Source: Oceanospirillum sp048265165 (GTDB taxonomy: Bacteria > Pseudomonadota > Gammaproteobacteria > Pseudomonadales > Halomonadaceae). Taken from it: DNA of 64,000 bases. The DNA is taken from contig NZ_JBLXCD010000002.1 of the NCBI RefSeq assembly GCF_048265165.1, positions 310,001 through 374,000 on the forward strand. The letters are read 5' to 3'. Each line of letters opens with the position of its first letter. Position 1 is the stretch's first letter. The position numbers were made by a program, and so were the translations under genes. Positions 33,831-42,003 of this stretch are shown one piece after another. The notes beneath the pieces are model-generated. The model had not been told where the DNA came from. It did no database searches and saw only the letters and a program-made list of their open reading frames with translations.

Positions 33831-33872
33831 TTGACAGTTCTTGAGATTATAACTAGCATTGGTATTACCAAT
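33831..33872 (+). promoter_or_regulatory. Predicted lldR promoter with overlapping LldR/PdhR operator
   Basis: TTGACA (33831-33836), 17 bases, TAGCAT (33854-33859) form a sigma-70 promoter. ATTGGTATTACCAAT (33858-33872) is a second perfect ATTGGT-N3-ACCAAT palindrome covering the expected start point. This fits autoregulation of lldR-dctBD. Confidence 0.72.
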
Positions 33873-33988
33873 TTCAATCAACTGTTTCAGAGCATAAAAG
33901 TAAGGCCGTCAAACACTAACCAGGATCATCCTGCAGCCTTTTATATTCACCCGCTGACTGCATAGCAGCCCATTTAGGTTTACCAATC

Positions 33989-34762
33989 GTGGAAAGCAGC
34001 AACTACCGCCGGGTTAAACAACCCAAGATTTCTGACATCATCATGCAGCAACTGGAAAGCATGATTCTTGAAGGAACATTTAAACCGGGGCAGAAGTTGC
34101 CACCGGAGCGGGAGCTTGCAACCCAGTTTGAAGTCTCACGTCCCTCCCTGCGTGAAGCCATTCAGAAACTGGTTGCCCGAGGCCTTCTATTCAGCCGTCA
34201 TGGCGGTGGCACCTATGTCTCCGAACAACTGGGCACCTCGTTTACCGATCCTCTGCAAGATCTACTTAGCTCACACAACGAGTTTCTTTATGATCAGCTG
34301 GAGTTCCGCGATGCTCTTGAAGGCATATCAGCGTACTACGCGGCCATGCGCAGTACCGAAGCCGATAAAGAGATGCTGACCAAGCGTTTCAACAACCTGA
34401 TGCAGGTTTACGAAAAAAACGACCCGGTTCTCGAAGCAAAGGTCGATGCTGAATTTCATATGGCAATTGCTGAAGCCGCCCACAATGTCGTACTGCTACA
34501 CACCCTGCGGGGCCTGTTTAACATGCTGGAAAAAAGTATTGTCGCCAATCTGAAAAACCTGTTTGAAAGAAAAGAATCCCGCCCGGTTCTCCTCGATCAG
34601 CATAAAGCGATGTACGATGCCATCATGGAAGGTAACCCGGAAAAAGCACGGGCAATGGCCCATGAACACCTGGTCTTTGTCGAGGACAGCCTGCTGGAAA
34701 TGAGCCGCCAGGAAACGCGTGTTGAACGCTCTCTTCGCCGGGCACAAACCCAGCCGGTGTAA
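33989..34762 (+). CDS. lldR: LldR/PdhR-type GntR (FadR subfamily) regulator
   Basis: A 257-residue FadR-type GntR regulator. The winged helix-turn-helix (about 10-80) includes LPPERELATQFEVSRPSLREA and LLFSRHGGGTYV, close to E. coli LldR and PdhR. The C-terminal FCD domain (about 95-225) keeps the metal/ligand pattern D..H..H..H (DAEFHMAIAEAAHN, LLDQHKAMYDAI, AMAHEHL). The start is a GTG. It diverges from the lactate operon and two matching operators lie between. The sensor kinase gene follows after two bases. Confidence 0.88.
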   Translation: MESSNYRRVKQPKISDIIMQQLESMILEGTFKPGQKLPPERELATQFEVSRPSLREAIQKLVARGLLFSRHGGGTYVSEQLGTSFTDPLQDLLSSHNEFLYDQLEFRDALEGISAYYAAMRSTEADKEMLTKRFNNLMQVYEKNDPVLEAKVDAEFHMAIAEAAHNVVLLHTLRGLFNMLEKSIVANLKNLFERKESRPVLLDQHKAMYDAIMEGNPEKARAMAHEHLVFVEDSLLEMSRQETRVERSLRRAQTQPV

Positions 34763-34764
34763 CG

Positions 34765-37059
34765 ATGACACCTACGGTTCAGACAGACTCTAACGACGGT
34801 CATAGTTTGCTCAGCAGTCTGGGCATGTTGCTGCTGTTTATTTTTATTATCTGGCAGGTCGCAGCCTGGACAGAACACTATGAACTGAGTCAGCTGGAGT
34901 CTCAGGCCCGTAATGAACTGACGCTGAATATCGCCAGCCTCAGAGGTAAACTCGATAAATATGAGTTTCTGCCAGAAATTCTGGTGAACAAGCAGAACCT
35001 TGCAGGGGTATTAAGGGAGCCCAAGCCTGACAGCATTCAGCAGCTCAACGCCATTCTGAAAAATTTCAAACAGATCACCGATGTCTCCGATATCTACCTG
35101 TTAGATGAAAAAGGCACCACCATCGCCGCCAGCAACTGGCAAAACCCCAAAAGCTTTATTGGTCAGAATTTCAGCTACCGCCCCTACTACCAGCAAGCAA
35201 TCAACGGACAATCCGGACGCTTCTACGGCCTTGGTACAACATCAGGCGAGCGGGGCTATTACTTTTCTTACCCCGTATTTAGCGGGTCATCTCCGATCGG
35301 TGTTCTTGTGGTCAAGATTGTGGTTAAAAACCTCGAAATACCCTGGAAAGACCCGAGAACAGAATTTATTGTGACAGACCCGGACGGCATCATCTTTATT
35401 ACCAGTCGCCGGGAGTGGCTACTGCACAGCATACACAACCTCAGTAATCATGACCTCGAGCGGATTCACACATCAAAACGCTACGGGGAGCAGGACATTA
35501 AACCGCTGGCTTACCGGGTCGCACAGACATTTGATGAAGGTATGCTGGTTAAGATCGCATCGGACAGGGATACTGACAACATACAGGTCAATACCTACCT
35601 GCAGTTTAATCGGGCTATGCCGAATGCAGGATGGCATCTGCACATTCTGAAAAACACCCAAAATGTCCGCACTGAAATTCTGAAAAACAGCCTGCTTGCA
35701 GCGGGTATTTATATGGTGCTGGTATTACTGACGCTGTACAGCCTGCAGCGCCAGCGCATTCAGCGGGAACGGGTGCGTCACGACCGGGAAACCAAAAAGG
35801 CTCTTGAGGCAAACGAAGCCCGCATCCGCGCTATTCTGGATAATACCAAAGCAGGCATTATTACAATGGATCGTGCTGGCAAGGTGGACTACATCAACCC
35901 AACCGCCGAAGTCCTTTTTGGCTATCAGCTCCATGAGTTGCACGGCCATAACTTTAGCGATCTGATCAACCATCATCACAAACCACACTGTCAGCAGGCT
36001 CTTACCGAAGCCAGCAGTCACCCCATTGAGGTACAGGGTTTACGTAAAGACCGTCAGCCGGTTCCTGTAGAGATGATCATCAGCATGATGGGCCGCAGTC
36101 AGGGATCAGACTATATGATCACCCTGCACGATATCACTGAAAGAAAGCAGCATGAGGAGGCTCTTCAGGCAGCTTACGATGAGATGGAAAACCGGGTTGT
36201 TGAGCGAACTCAGGATCTGACCGAAACCAACGACAGACTCAAGCAAGAGATTGAGCAGCACCGCCACACCGCAGAAACTCTGCAAAAAACGCAGGACGAG
36301 TTAATTCAGGCCGCGAAACTGGCAGTCCTTGGTCAGATGAGTGCCAGTATCAATCACGAGCTCAATCAACCTCTGGCTGCAATTCGTACCTACGCAGAGA
36401 ACAGCGTAACCTTTATCCAGCGCGATCAACCCGATATGGCTCAGGGTAACCTTGAGCAAATTGTTGAACTGACAGATCGTATGGCAACCATCAGCGCCCA
36501 GCTGAAACTCTTTGCCCGTAAGAGTGAAGGTCAGCTGGCTATTGTCTCGGTGCAGGCGACCATTCAATATGCGCTGCGGCTGTTCAGGCCTCAATTGGAA
36601 AAAGAGCAGATTGCACTCAATATTACCCTCCCTGATCAGGATCTTTTTGTCCGGGCCGACGCTGTGCGCCTTGAGCAGGTGATCGTAAATCTCATCAGTA
36701 ATGCACTGCTTGCCGTATCCGGGCGCCGGGAGAAGTTAATCACCGTCAGCCTGAGGCAGGCTCAACGGGATAGTAACAACCTGGCTATTATTGATGTCGC
36801 TGATAGCGGCGCGGGTATTACGTCTAAAAACCTGCGTCAGATTTTCACCCCCTTTTTTAGTACACGGGAAGGTGGCAAAGGTCTGGGACTCGGCCTATCC
36901 ATTTCCTACCGGATCATCAGCGATTTTGGTGGTAGTATTACCGCATTTAATCGTCCGGAAGGTGGAGCCACTCTGAGAGTTACTCTGCCCATTGCTGAAG
37001 CCCCCGAGGTCAACAGCAGACCCTCGGCCTCCCTCCCGGAAAAAAATTCCTATCGATAG
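34765..37059 (+). CDS. dctB: DctB-type membrane sensor histidine kinase
   Basis: A 764-residue kinase of the C4-dicarboxylate sensor (DctB) type. A membrane helix (~16-35) is followed by a double-Cache periplasmic sensor (~36-300, with IYLLDEKGTTIAASNWQ and FSYRPYYQQAINGQSG) and a second helix (~308-328). A PAS domain (~350-465) and a coiled coil lead to HisKA with phospho-acceptor His531 in ASINHELNQPLAAIR. The ATPase has N, G1 and G2 boxes (NLISNALLA, DSGAGI, GGKGLGLGLSI). The PAS insert is not in all DctB proteins. It overlaps no gene but starts 2 bases after lldR, so it is cotranscribed with a lactate repressor. Substrate may be lactate rather than a dicarboxylate. Confidence 0.9.
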   Translation: MTPTVQTDSNDGHSLLSSLGMLLLFIFIIWQVAAWTEHYELSQLESQARNELTLNIASLRGKLDKYEFLPEILVNKQNLAGVLREPKPDSIQQLNAILKNFKQITDVSDIYLLDEKGTTIAASNWQNPKSFIGQNFSYRPYYQQAINGQSGRFYGLGTTSGERGYYFSYPVFSGSSPIGVLVVKIVVKNLEIPWKDPRTEFIVTDPDGIIFITSRREWLLHSIHNLSNHDLERIHTSKRYGEQDIKPLAYRVAQTFDEGMLVKIASDRDTDNIQVNTYLQFNRAMPNAGWHLHILKNTQNVRTEILKNSLLAAGIYMVLVLLTLYSLQRQRIQRERVRHDRETKKALEANEARIRAILDNTKAGIITMDRAGKVDYINPTAEVLFGYQLHELHGHNFSDLINHHHKPHCQQALTEASSHPIEVQGLRKDRQPVPVEMIISMMGRSQGSDYMITLHDITERKQHEEALQAAYDEMENRVVERTQDLTETNDRLKQEIEQHRHTAETLQKTQDELIQAAKLAVLGQMSASINHELNQPLAAIRTYAENSVTFIQRDQPDMAQGNLEQIVELTDRMATISAQLKLFARKSEGQLAIVSVQATIQYALRLFRPQLEKEQIALNITLPDQDLFVRADAVRLEQVIVNLISNALLAVSGRREKLITVSLRQAQRDSNNLAIIDVADSGAGITSKNLRQIFTPFFSTREGGKGLGLGLSISYRIISDFGGSITAFNRPEGGATLRVTLPIAEAPEVNSRPSASLPEKNSYR

Positions 37060-37072
37060 CAGCGAGAATTCT

Positions 37073-38428
37073 ATGAGCCAGGCCTCCGGCGTTTTTGTGA
37101 TTGATGACGAAAAACATCTTCGGATAACAGTGGCTCAGACGCTTTCTCTGGCAGGCTATACGCCTAAAAGCTTCGACAATGCGGAACATGCCCTGCAGCA
37201 ACTGGCACCGGACTGGGATGGCGTCATCATCTCAGATATCCGCATGCCGGGTATGGATGGGCTTGAGTTTATGCGTGAAGCCCTGCGTATTGACCGCGAC
37301 ATTCCTGTCATTCTGATCTCAGGCCATGGAGACATCTCTATGGCGGTCAATGCGATTCGTGAAGGCGCTTACGATTTTCTTGAAAAACCCTTTTCCAATG
37401 AATTACTGCTGGATGTGGTAAAACGAGCAGAAGAGAAACGTCACCTGACCCTGGAAAATCGTCAGCTTAAGCAGGATCTGGAAGTCCATAGCGCTCCCGG
37501 CCCTCGCATCATAGGCAAAACCCGGGTCATGCAGCAGCTATTGAAAATGGCCAGACAGGTCTCCCCACTTCAGACCGATGTTCTCCTGTTTGGTGAAACC
37601 GGCGCAGGCAAAGACCAGGTTGCCCGTTTTATGCACGAGCATAGCCCACGTCAGGGCAAAAACTATGTCGCCATCAACTGCGGTGCTGTACCAGAATCCA
37701 TTATCGAATCTGAGCTATTTGGCCACGAGCCTGGTGCATTTACCGGTGCTCAGAAACGTCGTATCGGTAAGTTTGAACATGCCAACGGTGGCACTCTGTT
37801 TCTGGATGAGATTGAAAGCATGCCTCTGTCACTGCAGGTTAAGCTCCTGCGGGTACTACAGGAACGTTACATTGAGCGATTGGGCAGTAATGAATTAATT
37901 CCCTTAGATATTCGCATCATCGCCGCCACTAAGGTAGACCTGAAACAGGCTGCTGAAGAAGGCAATTTCCGCGAGGATCTCTATTACCGACTCAATGTCG
38001 TTACCCTTGATATTCCTCCCCTGCGTGAGCGCATGGAAGATATACCTCTTTTGTTCCAACACTTTGCGCTGATTGCTTCCAACCAGGTAAAGCGTGAAGC
38101 CCCTCCGTTAAATGGCGGATACATTTCGATGCTTATGAGCCATAACTGGCCGGGTAATGTACGGGAACTGCGTAATCTGGCTGAGCGTTATGTTCTGCTA
38201 GGTGAAACCTGTGACTATAATCTGGAGCAACTCATGTTTGGTGAGGAGTCCACCGCCCCACTCACCCTGCCCCAGCAGGTCGAGATGTTTGAGCGCAGCC
38301 TGATCGAGCAGGAACTTGCCCGCCAGAAAGGCTCCATTAAACTCACCATGGAAGCCTTGGGTCTGCCCCGGAAAACCCTCTACGACAAACTAAAAAAATA
38401 CGGCCTCAGGCGGGATGATTTTACCTGA
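37073..38428 (+). CDS. dctD: DctD-type sigma-54-dependent response regulator
   Basis: A 451-residue NtrC-family activator, the partner of the kinase upstream. The receiver domain has phospho-acceptor D55 in VIISDIRMPGMDG. The AAA+ domain has Walker A GETGAGKD, the sigma-54 contact loop GAFTGA, and GTLFLDEIESMPL. The C-terminal helix-turn-helix contains LTMEALGLPRKTLYDKLKKYG. The ATG at 37073 is used because it places the receiver start (GVFVIDDE) at residue 6; the open frame upstream overlaps dctB. It would be expected to activate the TRAP operon from a sigma-54 promoter, but no canonical -24/-12 site is seen in the divergent region. Confidence 0.92.
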   Translation: MSQASGVFVIDDEKHLRITVAQTLSLAGYTPKSFDNAEHALQQLAPDWDGVIISDIRMPGMDGLEFMREALRIDRDIPVILISGHGDISMAVNAIREGAYDFLEKPFSNELLLDVVKRAEEKRHLTLENRQLKQDLEVHSAPGPRIIGKTRVMQQLLKMARQVSPLQTDVLLFGETGAGKDQVARFMHEHSPRQGKNYVAINCGAVPESIIESELFGHEPGAFTGAQKRRIGKFEHANGGTLFLDEIESMPLSLQVKLLRVLQERYIERLGSNELIPLDIRIIAATKVDLKQAAEEGNFREDLYYRLNVVTLDIPPLRERMEDIPLLFQHFALIASNQVKREAPPLNGGYISMLMSHNWPGNVRELRNLAERYVLLGETCDYNLEQLMFGEESTAPLTLPQQVEMFERSLIEQELARQKGSIKLTMEALGLPRKTLYDKLKKYGLRRDDFT

Positions 38429-38543
38429 TTCAACCAACGCTGTTCTGAGTATAAAACCAATCAAAGCAGTGGCATATTTGTCCGGTCAAACTGAAACCTG
38501 CTAATCTGCGTAGGAAGCCCCATCAAAACCACAGGGTTACTCT

Positions 38544-39611
38544 ATGTCAGCGTCTAAATCTCATTCAGCGTCATTAAATACGACTTCAGGTACGTCATCA
38601 GTCCCGTCCATCGCCATTATCGGTGCAGGCCTTGCGGGCTGTACCTTAGCTCACCAACTGGCAGAAGCCGGCTGCAGGGTAGATCTGTTTGAGAAAAGCA
38701 GAGGCACCGGCGGTCGGCTTGCCAGCTGCAGAGTCGGGGAAGAAACCGCTGACCTTGGCGCCAACTGGCTGGAATGGGAGGCAAAACCTTCTGCCCATCA
38801 CTTGCCGTTTCAGGACTGGCTCTCCAAACAAGAGGCTGAAGGGCACCTGCATCTCTGGCAACCGATTACTCAGAATTTCCAACGAGAAGCTCAACCCGAC
38901 CGAAAACGCTATGTAGGGAACAACCGTCTGAGCGCACTAACCCGCTCCTTGATCAACCACAACAACATCACACTTCACAGCGGGATTCGTGTCGAATCGG
39001 TTAAACCCCGGATGAGTAACGGTCGTAGCAGCCTGCTGCTGACGGATACCGCACACCATGCTCTTGGAACATTTGATCAGGTTGTTGTGGCAACACCAGC
39101 CCCTCAGGCTGTCCCGCTACTTAAAGCAGAACCTGCGCTGCAAGCATTAGCACAGAAGGTTCAGCCTGATGCTTGCTGGACTCTGGTGCTGGGCTTTGAA
39201 ACACCCCTAAGCACACCGATAGAACTCTTTGAAGGCGAACACCCTGTTCTGCGTCGTGTCGTGCGGGATAGCCGTAAACCCGGACGTCACCTTGCAGAAG
39301 ATATCTGGGTAATTCAGGCCAAAGCAGACTGGAGCCTGCAGATGGTGGATGATGAGAAAGAGCATGTACAGAAAGCACTGGAACATGCCTTCCATCAGTT
39401 GATGCAGTCCCAGCCGGTTGCGGACAGCGCCCGCTGCCATCGCTGGCTGTACAGCACCTGTACCAGCCTGAATCTGGATTCCGGCTTCCTTCATGATCCT
39501 CAAACCGGACTTTCCGTTTGTGGTGACTGGTTAGCGGGGTTCGGCTTTGAGGCCAGTTGGCAGTCTGCCATGGCATTAAGCCACACCCTTCTCAGTGGTC
39601 TGAATAAATAA
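38544..39611 (+). CDS. FAD-dependent oxidoreductase, renalase-like (COG3380)
   Basis: A 355-residue flavoprotein with a Rossmann FAD motif IAIIGAGLAGCTLAHQLAEAG near residue 23 (split as GAGLAG core), then LFEKSRGTGGRLA, the classical amine-oxidase/renalase loop. The C-terminal FAD contact is SVCGDWLAGFGFEASWQSA. The family oxidises reduced or isomeric pyridine nucleotides or is uncharacterised in bacteria. A single gene following dctD after 115 bases, with no clear ribosome-site ambiguity. Confidence 0.82.
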   Translation: MSASKSHSASLNTTSGTSSVPSIAIIGAGLAGCTLAHQLAEAGCRVDLFEKSRGTGGRLASCRVGEETADLGANWLEWEAKPSAHHLPFQDWLSKQEAEGHLHLWQPITQNFQREAQPDRKRYVGNNRLSALTRSLINHNNITLHSGIRVESVKPRMSNGRSSLLLTDTAHHALGTFDQVVVATPAPQAVPLLKAEPALQALAQKVQPDACWTLVLGFETPLSTPIELFEGEHPVLRRVVRDSRKPGRHLAEDIWVIQAKADWSLQMVDDEKEHVQKALEHAFHQLMQSQPVADSARCHRWLYSTCTSLNLDSGFLHDPQTGLSVCGDWLAGFGFEASWQSAMALSHTLLSGLNK

Positions 39612-39633
39612 TCACTCTGATGCATGACTGCTC

Positions 39634-40323
39634 TTACCAGCTTTTCTGCCAGCTCCAGCGTACTCTGGGATCTGTCATCAGATACCAGAGTTCAGTAATG
39701 GGGGGTGCTACAGTGGTAATCAGCCCCATCAGAAGGCTAAACATCAGGATGGTATTACCTATATTTTGGTAGTCGAACAACTTAAAAGCAGTGCCAAAGG
39801 AGCGCTTAATACGGGCATTGGTCAGATCCACGCTGTAGCACTCATCCAGCAACAGGTGAATCAGATAGCCTATCAACAAACTGATACCCATCAGCCAACT
39901 GACATCTTCCGATAAATCTACGGCCTGATAAGCCAGAAAGGCGGTAAAAACCGCAAACAGGCAGCCAGCCAACAACGAATGGAAAATCCCCCTGTGCACG
40001 GTAAAGCGGGCAAAAACATACCAGATACCATAACGTACCGCGATAAAACTGGTAGCCCCTGCCAGCCAAAGCCCTGCGAGGGGCACTTTATCGGCCAAAG
40101 CCACCACCGAAAGTACGGCAGCAATCCCTCCCAATATTGAAAATAGTGCCCGCACCACATTGGAGTGATCAGAATCGATGTCCGGTAAAATGCCACCAAT
40201 CATCACCAGACACCACCCGGCAATCGCTTCATTCAGCGACATCAGGCCAGTAACGAGTGCACCAGATAAAACAAAACCACCACCCAGAGCCGCCCCGCCA
40301 AGATGGGTTTGAAAATTTGCCAT
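39634..40323 (-). CDS. ydjM: YdjM-like inner-membrane metal-dependent hydrolase (DUF457)
   Basis: A 229-residue membrane protein of the YdjM/YfhO-type DUF457 family. Conserved metal-binding motifs are FQTHLGGAALGG (start), GGILPDIDSDHSN, HRGIFHSLLAG and HLLLDECYSVDL. Several hydrophobic helices lie between them. E. coli ydjM belongs to the LexA SOS regulon, and a LexA-like palindrome lies ~93 bases upstream here (40416-40435). The substrate is unknown. Confidence 0.85.
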   Translation of the reverse strand: MANFQTHLGGAALGGGFVLSGALVTGLMSLNEAIAGWCLVMIGGILPDIDSDHSNVVRALFSILGGIAAVLSVVALADKVPLAGLWLAGATSFIAVRYGIWYVFARFTVHRGIFHSLLAGCLFAVFTAFLAYQAVDLSEDVSWLMGISLLIGYLIHLLLDECYSVDLTNARIKRSFGTAFKLFDYQNIGNTILMFSLLMGLITTVAPPITELWYLMTDPRVRWSWQKSW

Positions 40324-40415
40324 AAATCACACCCGGAAAAATAATAGAAATAACAGCATCAACTAATAGGCAAAGTAAGTAAAAACAAAAACTTAGCGCT
40401 TAAAAGCATAGCGAT

Positions 40416-40435
40416 TACTGGAAATAAAACCAGTA
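40416..40435 (-). promoter_or_regulatory. LexA-box-like palindrome upstream of ydjM
   Basis: TACTGGAAATAAAACCAGTA keeps the full TACTG-N10-CAGTA palindrome of the gammaproteobacterial SOS box, whose usual form is TACTGT-N8-ACAGTA. The inner T and A are replaced by G and C. It lies 93-112 bases before ydjM. Location before a gene known to be LexA-controlled in E. coli supports function; the alternative is a simple hairpin (extended ATTACTGG/CCAGTAAT). Confidence 0.5.
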
Positions 40436-40593
40436 ATAAATCCAATCGTTTTCTGAAAATCTGAGACAGGAACCCAGTGATCCGAGTGATCAAATAGAGG
40501 TGACCGGGTCACTTAAAGCGAAGTGAGGAAACATAAAAAAGAGTACAGAACCTGAGCTTTAATAAGCCCAGCCCTGATGAAAAAGCAAAGCGG

Positions 40594-41418
40594 TCAGGCG
40601 GGTTTAACGTGCAGTTCGAACAGATCCGGGTCCAGCCAGATATTAGCCTGTTTTACTTTTTTATAGCGCAGATCAACAGAAAGCAGCTGCTTTAACTGTT
40701 TGCGGTCATCTGCCGATGCATTACAGCCTGTTATCACCTTTTTGACCAAACCTGGAGGAAAGTTAAACAGAAAAAATTCCTGATTACTGGTATTGGCTAC
40801 TTTATCTGCTGCTTCCTTAGGTCGAACCAGACGCACTTCCTGTTCAAAGCTCCAGCCTTCGCCCCGATAGAACAGAGAAGGAAAAGGCTGCACCCGGGCT
40901 TTCACCGAAGGCCGCTCATTGGAATAGGTAACAGGACGCAACACTTGTGGCTGCTCTTTGTGTTTCGGATGCATAAAGTAGCTGTGGCCGCCATCCAGCT
41001 CAATAACAAAACCTTTATAGTTATCACAATAGCGTTCCCACAATACCGGATTGTCCGGCGCTTTAAAAAAACGACAAAGTGCTAAGGATTGCAGCTTTTT
41101 CGGGTCTGGCAATTTTTTGACTTTCGGTTGCTGGCGTTGTCGCATCTGCTTTTCAATGGCCGGGCGCTTTTTAGCGGCTTGTTCACAGAAATACTCCTCT
41201 GTCACCAACGCCTGCATGTGCTTTGGCAGTGCTGAGTACTGACGGCGCAGCTCTGCCTGAAAATCTTCATTACTGATCGGAGTCTGATCCGGCGCCTTGC
41301 GTACAGACGGGCGGTTAATCTCAAATGGGTCCTGGCGCTCCACAGCTCCGCTAAAGTGCAGGCGATTATTGCGCAGTACATCAAGATGGCGGAAAGAAAG
41401 GTAGAGATAAAGCTTCAT
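40594..41418 (-). CDS. DUF2971 domain protein
   Basis: A 274-residue cytoplasmic protein. The opening LYLYLSFRHLDVLRNNRLHFSGAVERQDPFE matches, in pieces, the DUF2971 start (Y-K-Y..l..i..l.fs...fNDPFE). The core has RFFKAPDNPVLWERYCDNYKG and GFVIELDGGH, and the GEGWSFEQEVRLVRP motif follows. DUF2971 proteins often sit in defence or prophage islands but also occur singly. Function unknown. The 270-base gap upstream of ydjM and downstream of this gene holds the LexA-like site and the palindrome GTGACCGGGTCAC (40500-40512). Confidence 0.8.
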   Translation of the reverse strand: MKLYLYLSFRHLDVLRNNRLHFSGAVERQDPFEINRPSVRKAPDQTPISNEDFQAELRRQYSALPKHMQALVTEEYFCEQAAKKRPAIEKQMRQRQQPKVKKLPDPKKLQSLALCRFFKAPDNPVLWERYCDNYKGFVIELDGGHSYFMHPKHKEQPQVLRPVTYSNERPSVKARVQPFPSLFYRGEGWSFEQEVRLVRPKEAADKVANTSNQEFFLFNFPPGLVKKVITGCNASADDRKQLKQLLSVDLRYKKVKQANIWLDPDLFELHVKPA

Positions 41419-41463
41419 AGCGTGTTGTCGTCCCGGAGATACTAAGTCAGAGTGCCATCAGAC

Positions 41464-42003
41464 TCAGCCCGATGGACAAGCCAGATCATAACACTCTGTC
41501 AGCGCTTTCGGGATACGTCGGGCTTTGCCATTGCTCATATAGGTGCAGACGTAATGACTGTAGGCTTTGAAGAGTGTCTTGCCATCGCGGATGCGCTTGA
41601 GTTCAAAGCGGCGGAAGACACTGATGCGGTTATGACACTCAAGCCAGGTTGCCATAATCAGCTCATCACCTTCATGGGCGGGAGCGACATAATCCAGCTC
41701 ATGCCGGTGTACCACCATGGCAACATCCCAAGCGCCATAACGCTCAAGGGTGATGCCCAACTGATGGAGATGTGCCCAACCCGCTTCTTCCAGCCACTTC
41801 AGGTAGACCGCATTATTGACGTGCCCGTAGTGATCGATGGCATCTGACGTTACGTTGATGGGCAAAAGAAAGGGATGTTGCTGCCCCTGTTCCGGCACCA
41901 GCCAGTTCAGTACTCCCACACAATCGACCACTCCGTTATCCACAACCTCTTGCCCAGCAGTCGGTGTGGATAACCTGTTCTTATGGCCTCGGGTATCAGT
42001 CAC
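41464..42003 (-). CDS. Acyl-CoA thioesterase, 4HBT/YbgC family
   Basis: Hot-dog fold thioesterase of 179 residues. The catalytic motif D-x2-GHVNN-x2-Y is complete in AIDHYGHVNNAVYLKWLEEAG (as AIDHYGHVNN then AVYLKWLEEAG) near residue 55. Most family members start shortly before this motif; here ~50 extra N-terminal residues precede it. The GTG at 42003 overlaps the rlmI stop by 8 bases, so coupling to rlmI is likely, but an internal start cannot be excluded. Confidence 0.82.
   Translation of the reverse strand: MTDTRGHKNRLSTPTAGQEVVDNGVVDCVGVLNWLVPEQGQQHPFLLPINVTSDAIDHYGHVNNAVYLKWLEEAGWAHLHQLGITLERYGAWDVAMVVHRHELDYVAPAHEGDELIMATWLECHNRISVFRRFELKRIRDGKTLFKAYSHYVCTYMSNGKARRIPKALTECYDLACPSG

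Larger units (their letters stand above)
33433..33988. other. Divergent regulatory region of the lactate locus
   Basis: A 556-base gap without convincing genes between dctP (leftward) and lldR (rightward). It contains two perfect PdhR/LldR-type palindromes (33565-33583 and 33858-33872). On the minus strand TTGACC falls inside the first palindrome. On the plus strand TTGACA-N17-TAGCAT (33831-33859) leads into the second. A further half-site ACCAAT (33982-33987) abuts the lldR start codon. The middle (33600-33820) is AT-rich with nothing recognised. Confidence 0.75.

Noticed and set aside
40500..40512. GTGACCGGGTCAC palindrome as a regulator site
   Set aside because: It lies downstream of the DUF2971 gene and over 170 bases from ydjM, with no matching consensus known to me.
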